Assembly (NCBI GenBank): GCA_030612385.1
Contig: JAUWNZ010000066.1
Coordinates: forward strand, 1-6,993
DNA length: 6,993 nucleotides
Direction: 5' to 3'
Source of the DNA: Pseudomonadota bacterium
Lineage (GTDB): Bacteria > Desulfobacterota > Syntrophia > Syntrophales > JADFWA01
The first letter of the stretch is position 1; the number at the start of each line of letters is the position of its first letter. This document shows, in pieces, positions 6,613 to 6,993 of this stretch. The notes below the pieces were generated by a model. The model searched no databases. It was not told the DNA's origin and saw only the letters and a list, made by a program, of their open reading frames with translations. The position numbers and the translations under genes are program-made.

Positions 6613-6714
6613 GGCAACCGTTCACAGAACATTGGGGGGCCATAGGGGACGTCCCTCTTCCTCCTAACTGAACCAGAAAAGGAATTGCCAGACAAACCGC
6701 AATAAGGTATACTG
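6613..6714. other. Gene-free trkH downstream region
   Basis: No credible coding frame on either strand. A 10-bp palindrome GGGACGTCCC at 6646-6655, preceded by ATAG (6642-6645), sits in C/G-rich surroundings and followed by CTCTTCCT. The stem lacks a T-tract, so I do not call it a terminator. The 16 bases at 6619-6634 recur with one mismatch at 6776-6791. Confidence 0.5.
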
Positions 6715-6790
6715 GTATCAGCTCAATAAATAGGGGGATTACATTTTTAAAGTGTTGGTCTCGAACCACGATAAGCGTTCACCGAACATT

Positions 6791-6922
6791 GAAATTAGAA
6801 ATTAGAAATTGGAAATTCAGCCTTCATGCTTTTATACTGCTCGGCTGAGCTCACGCTGAAGTCTGTCAACTCGTAAATTCGTTTCATCTCTCCCAAATTT
6901 CTAATTTCCAATTTCAAGTTTC
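6791..6922. repeat. Four-plus-four heptamer inverted array
   Basis: On the + strand, GAAATTA, GAAATTA, GAAATTG and GAAATTC occupy 6791-6818 without gaps. On the minus strand, GAAACTT, GAAATTG, GAAATTA and GAAATTT occupy 6922-6895, giving two 28-nt arms in inverted orientation around a 76-nt centre. TTCAGCC, the unit of the trkA-trkH array, occurs at 6816-6822, overlapping the end of the left arm. Units keep GAAA while bases 5-7 vary. Confidence 0.8.
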
Positions 6923-6927
6923 AAGCC

Positions 6928-6946
6928 GTGAATGGCTAAGATTCAC
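6928..6946 (+). repeat. Short hairpin inside the terminal element
   Basis: GTGAAT (6928-6933) and ATTCAC (6941-6946) pair perfectly around the 7-nt loop GGCTAAG. The stretch 6926-6940 matches window bases 2-16 at 13 of 15 positions, so it belongs to the same dispersed repeat material. No T-tract follows, so it is not a terminator. Confidence 0.4.
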
Positions 6947-6993
6947 AATCACTCTTACATATTGGGGGTTGCCCCTATTTATTGAGCTGATAC

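Larger units (their letters stand above)
6715..6993. repeat. Terminal foldback element with perfect 22-nt inverted arms
   Basis: Bases 6715-6736 (starting GTATCAGCTC, ending AATAGGGG) are the exact reverse complement of 6972-6993, which is also the window edge, so the element may continue. Its inside holds a heptamer array and a small hairpin, and no gene. Just inside the right arm, GGGGGTTGCCCCTA (6964-6977) is identical to 117-130 in the element at the window start, linking the two non-coding regions. The repeat is directly seen; a mobile origin is an inference. Confidence 0.75.

Noticed and set aside
6641..6660. trkH terminator at the GGGACGTCCC palindrome
   Set aside because: The hairpin would have only three or four pairs with a four-base loop and no T tract; no rho-independent signal is supported.
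6575..6769. 64-codon minus-strand frame at the trkH end
   Set aside because: It overlaps the TrkH C-terminus, includes the GGGACGTCCC palindrome in its coding, and has no recognisable domain.
6791..6922. CRISPR-like array
   Set aside because: Units are 7 nt, contiguous without spacers and arranged as inverted arms, unlike CRISPR repeats.

Overview
The window is a compact, single-strand block of housekeeping genes, all on the + strand, framed by repeat-rich non-coding DNA. The gene order (riboflavin synthase, fused RibBA, lumazine synthase, NusB, a lone M17-peptidase N-terminal domain, TrkA, TrkH), the moderate base composition and the style of the intergenic repeats suggest a Desulfobacterota/deltaproteobacterium-like or related anaerobic Gram-negative bacterium. 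This assignment is an inference from gene order and protein flavour; no rRNA or other marker is present.

Layout. Positions 1-246 hold no gene. They contain a nested inverted-repeat element of about 165 bp: two GTAG-headed hairpins facing each other, inside an outer inverted repeat. Positions 247-2622 are the riboflavin genes ribE, ribBA and ribH. RibBA makes both precursors: the DHBP synthase half makes the 4-carbon unit from ribulose 5-phosphate, and the GTP cyclohydrolase II half opens GTP. RibH condenses the 4-carbon unit with the pyrimidine to lumazine, and RibE dismutates two lumazines to riboflavin. The deaminase/reductase RibD is not in the window. nusB (2630-3049) follows ribH by 7 nt. 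An M17 N-terminal-domain protein (about 3009-3608) overlaps the end of nusB, and its stop overlaps the trkA start as ATGA. TrkA (3605-4972) is the cytoplasmic NAD-binding gating subunit of the potassium transporter whose membrane channel is TrkH (5161-6612). The two are separated by a 188-nt repeat-bearing gap.

Three of the non-coding stretches (2094-2114, 4993-5140, 6791-6922) carry short arrays with a 7-nt period, and two of these are arranged as inverted arms. The last 381 nt have no gene. They hold a perfect 22-nt inverted repeat (6715-6736 and 6972-6993, the latter ending exactly at the window edge) around the largest heptamer array. A 14-nt block there is shared with the element at the window start.

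I see no defence system, mobile-element gene, CRISPR array, RNA gene or frameshift. The most noteworthy points are the covarying REP/BIME-like element at the start, the recurring heptamer inverted arrays, the orphan M17 N-domain welded between nusB and trkA, and a His-to-Gln change at a metal-ligand position of the DHBP synthase half of RibBA.
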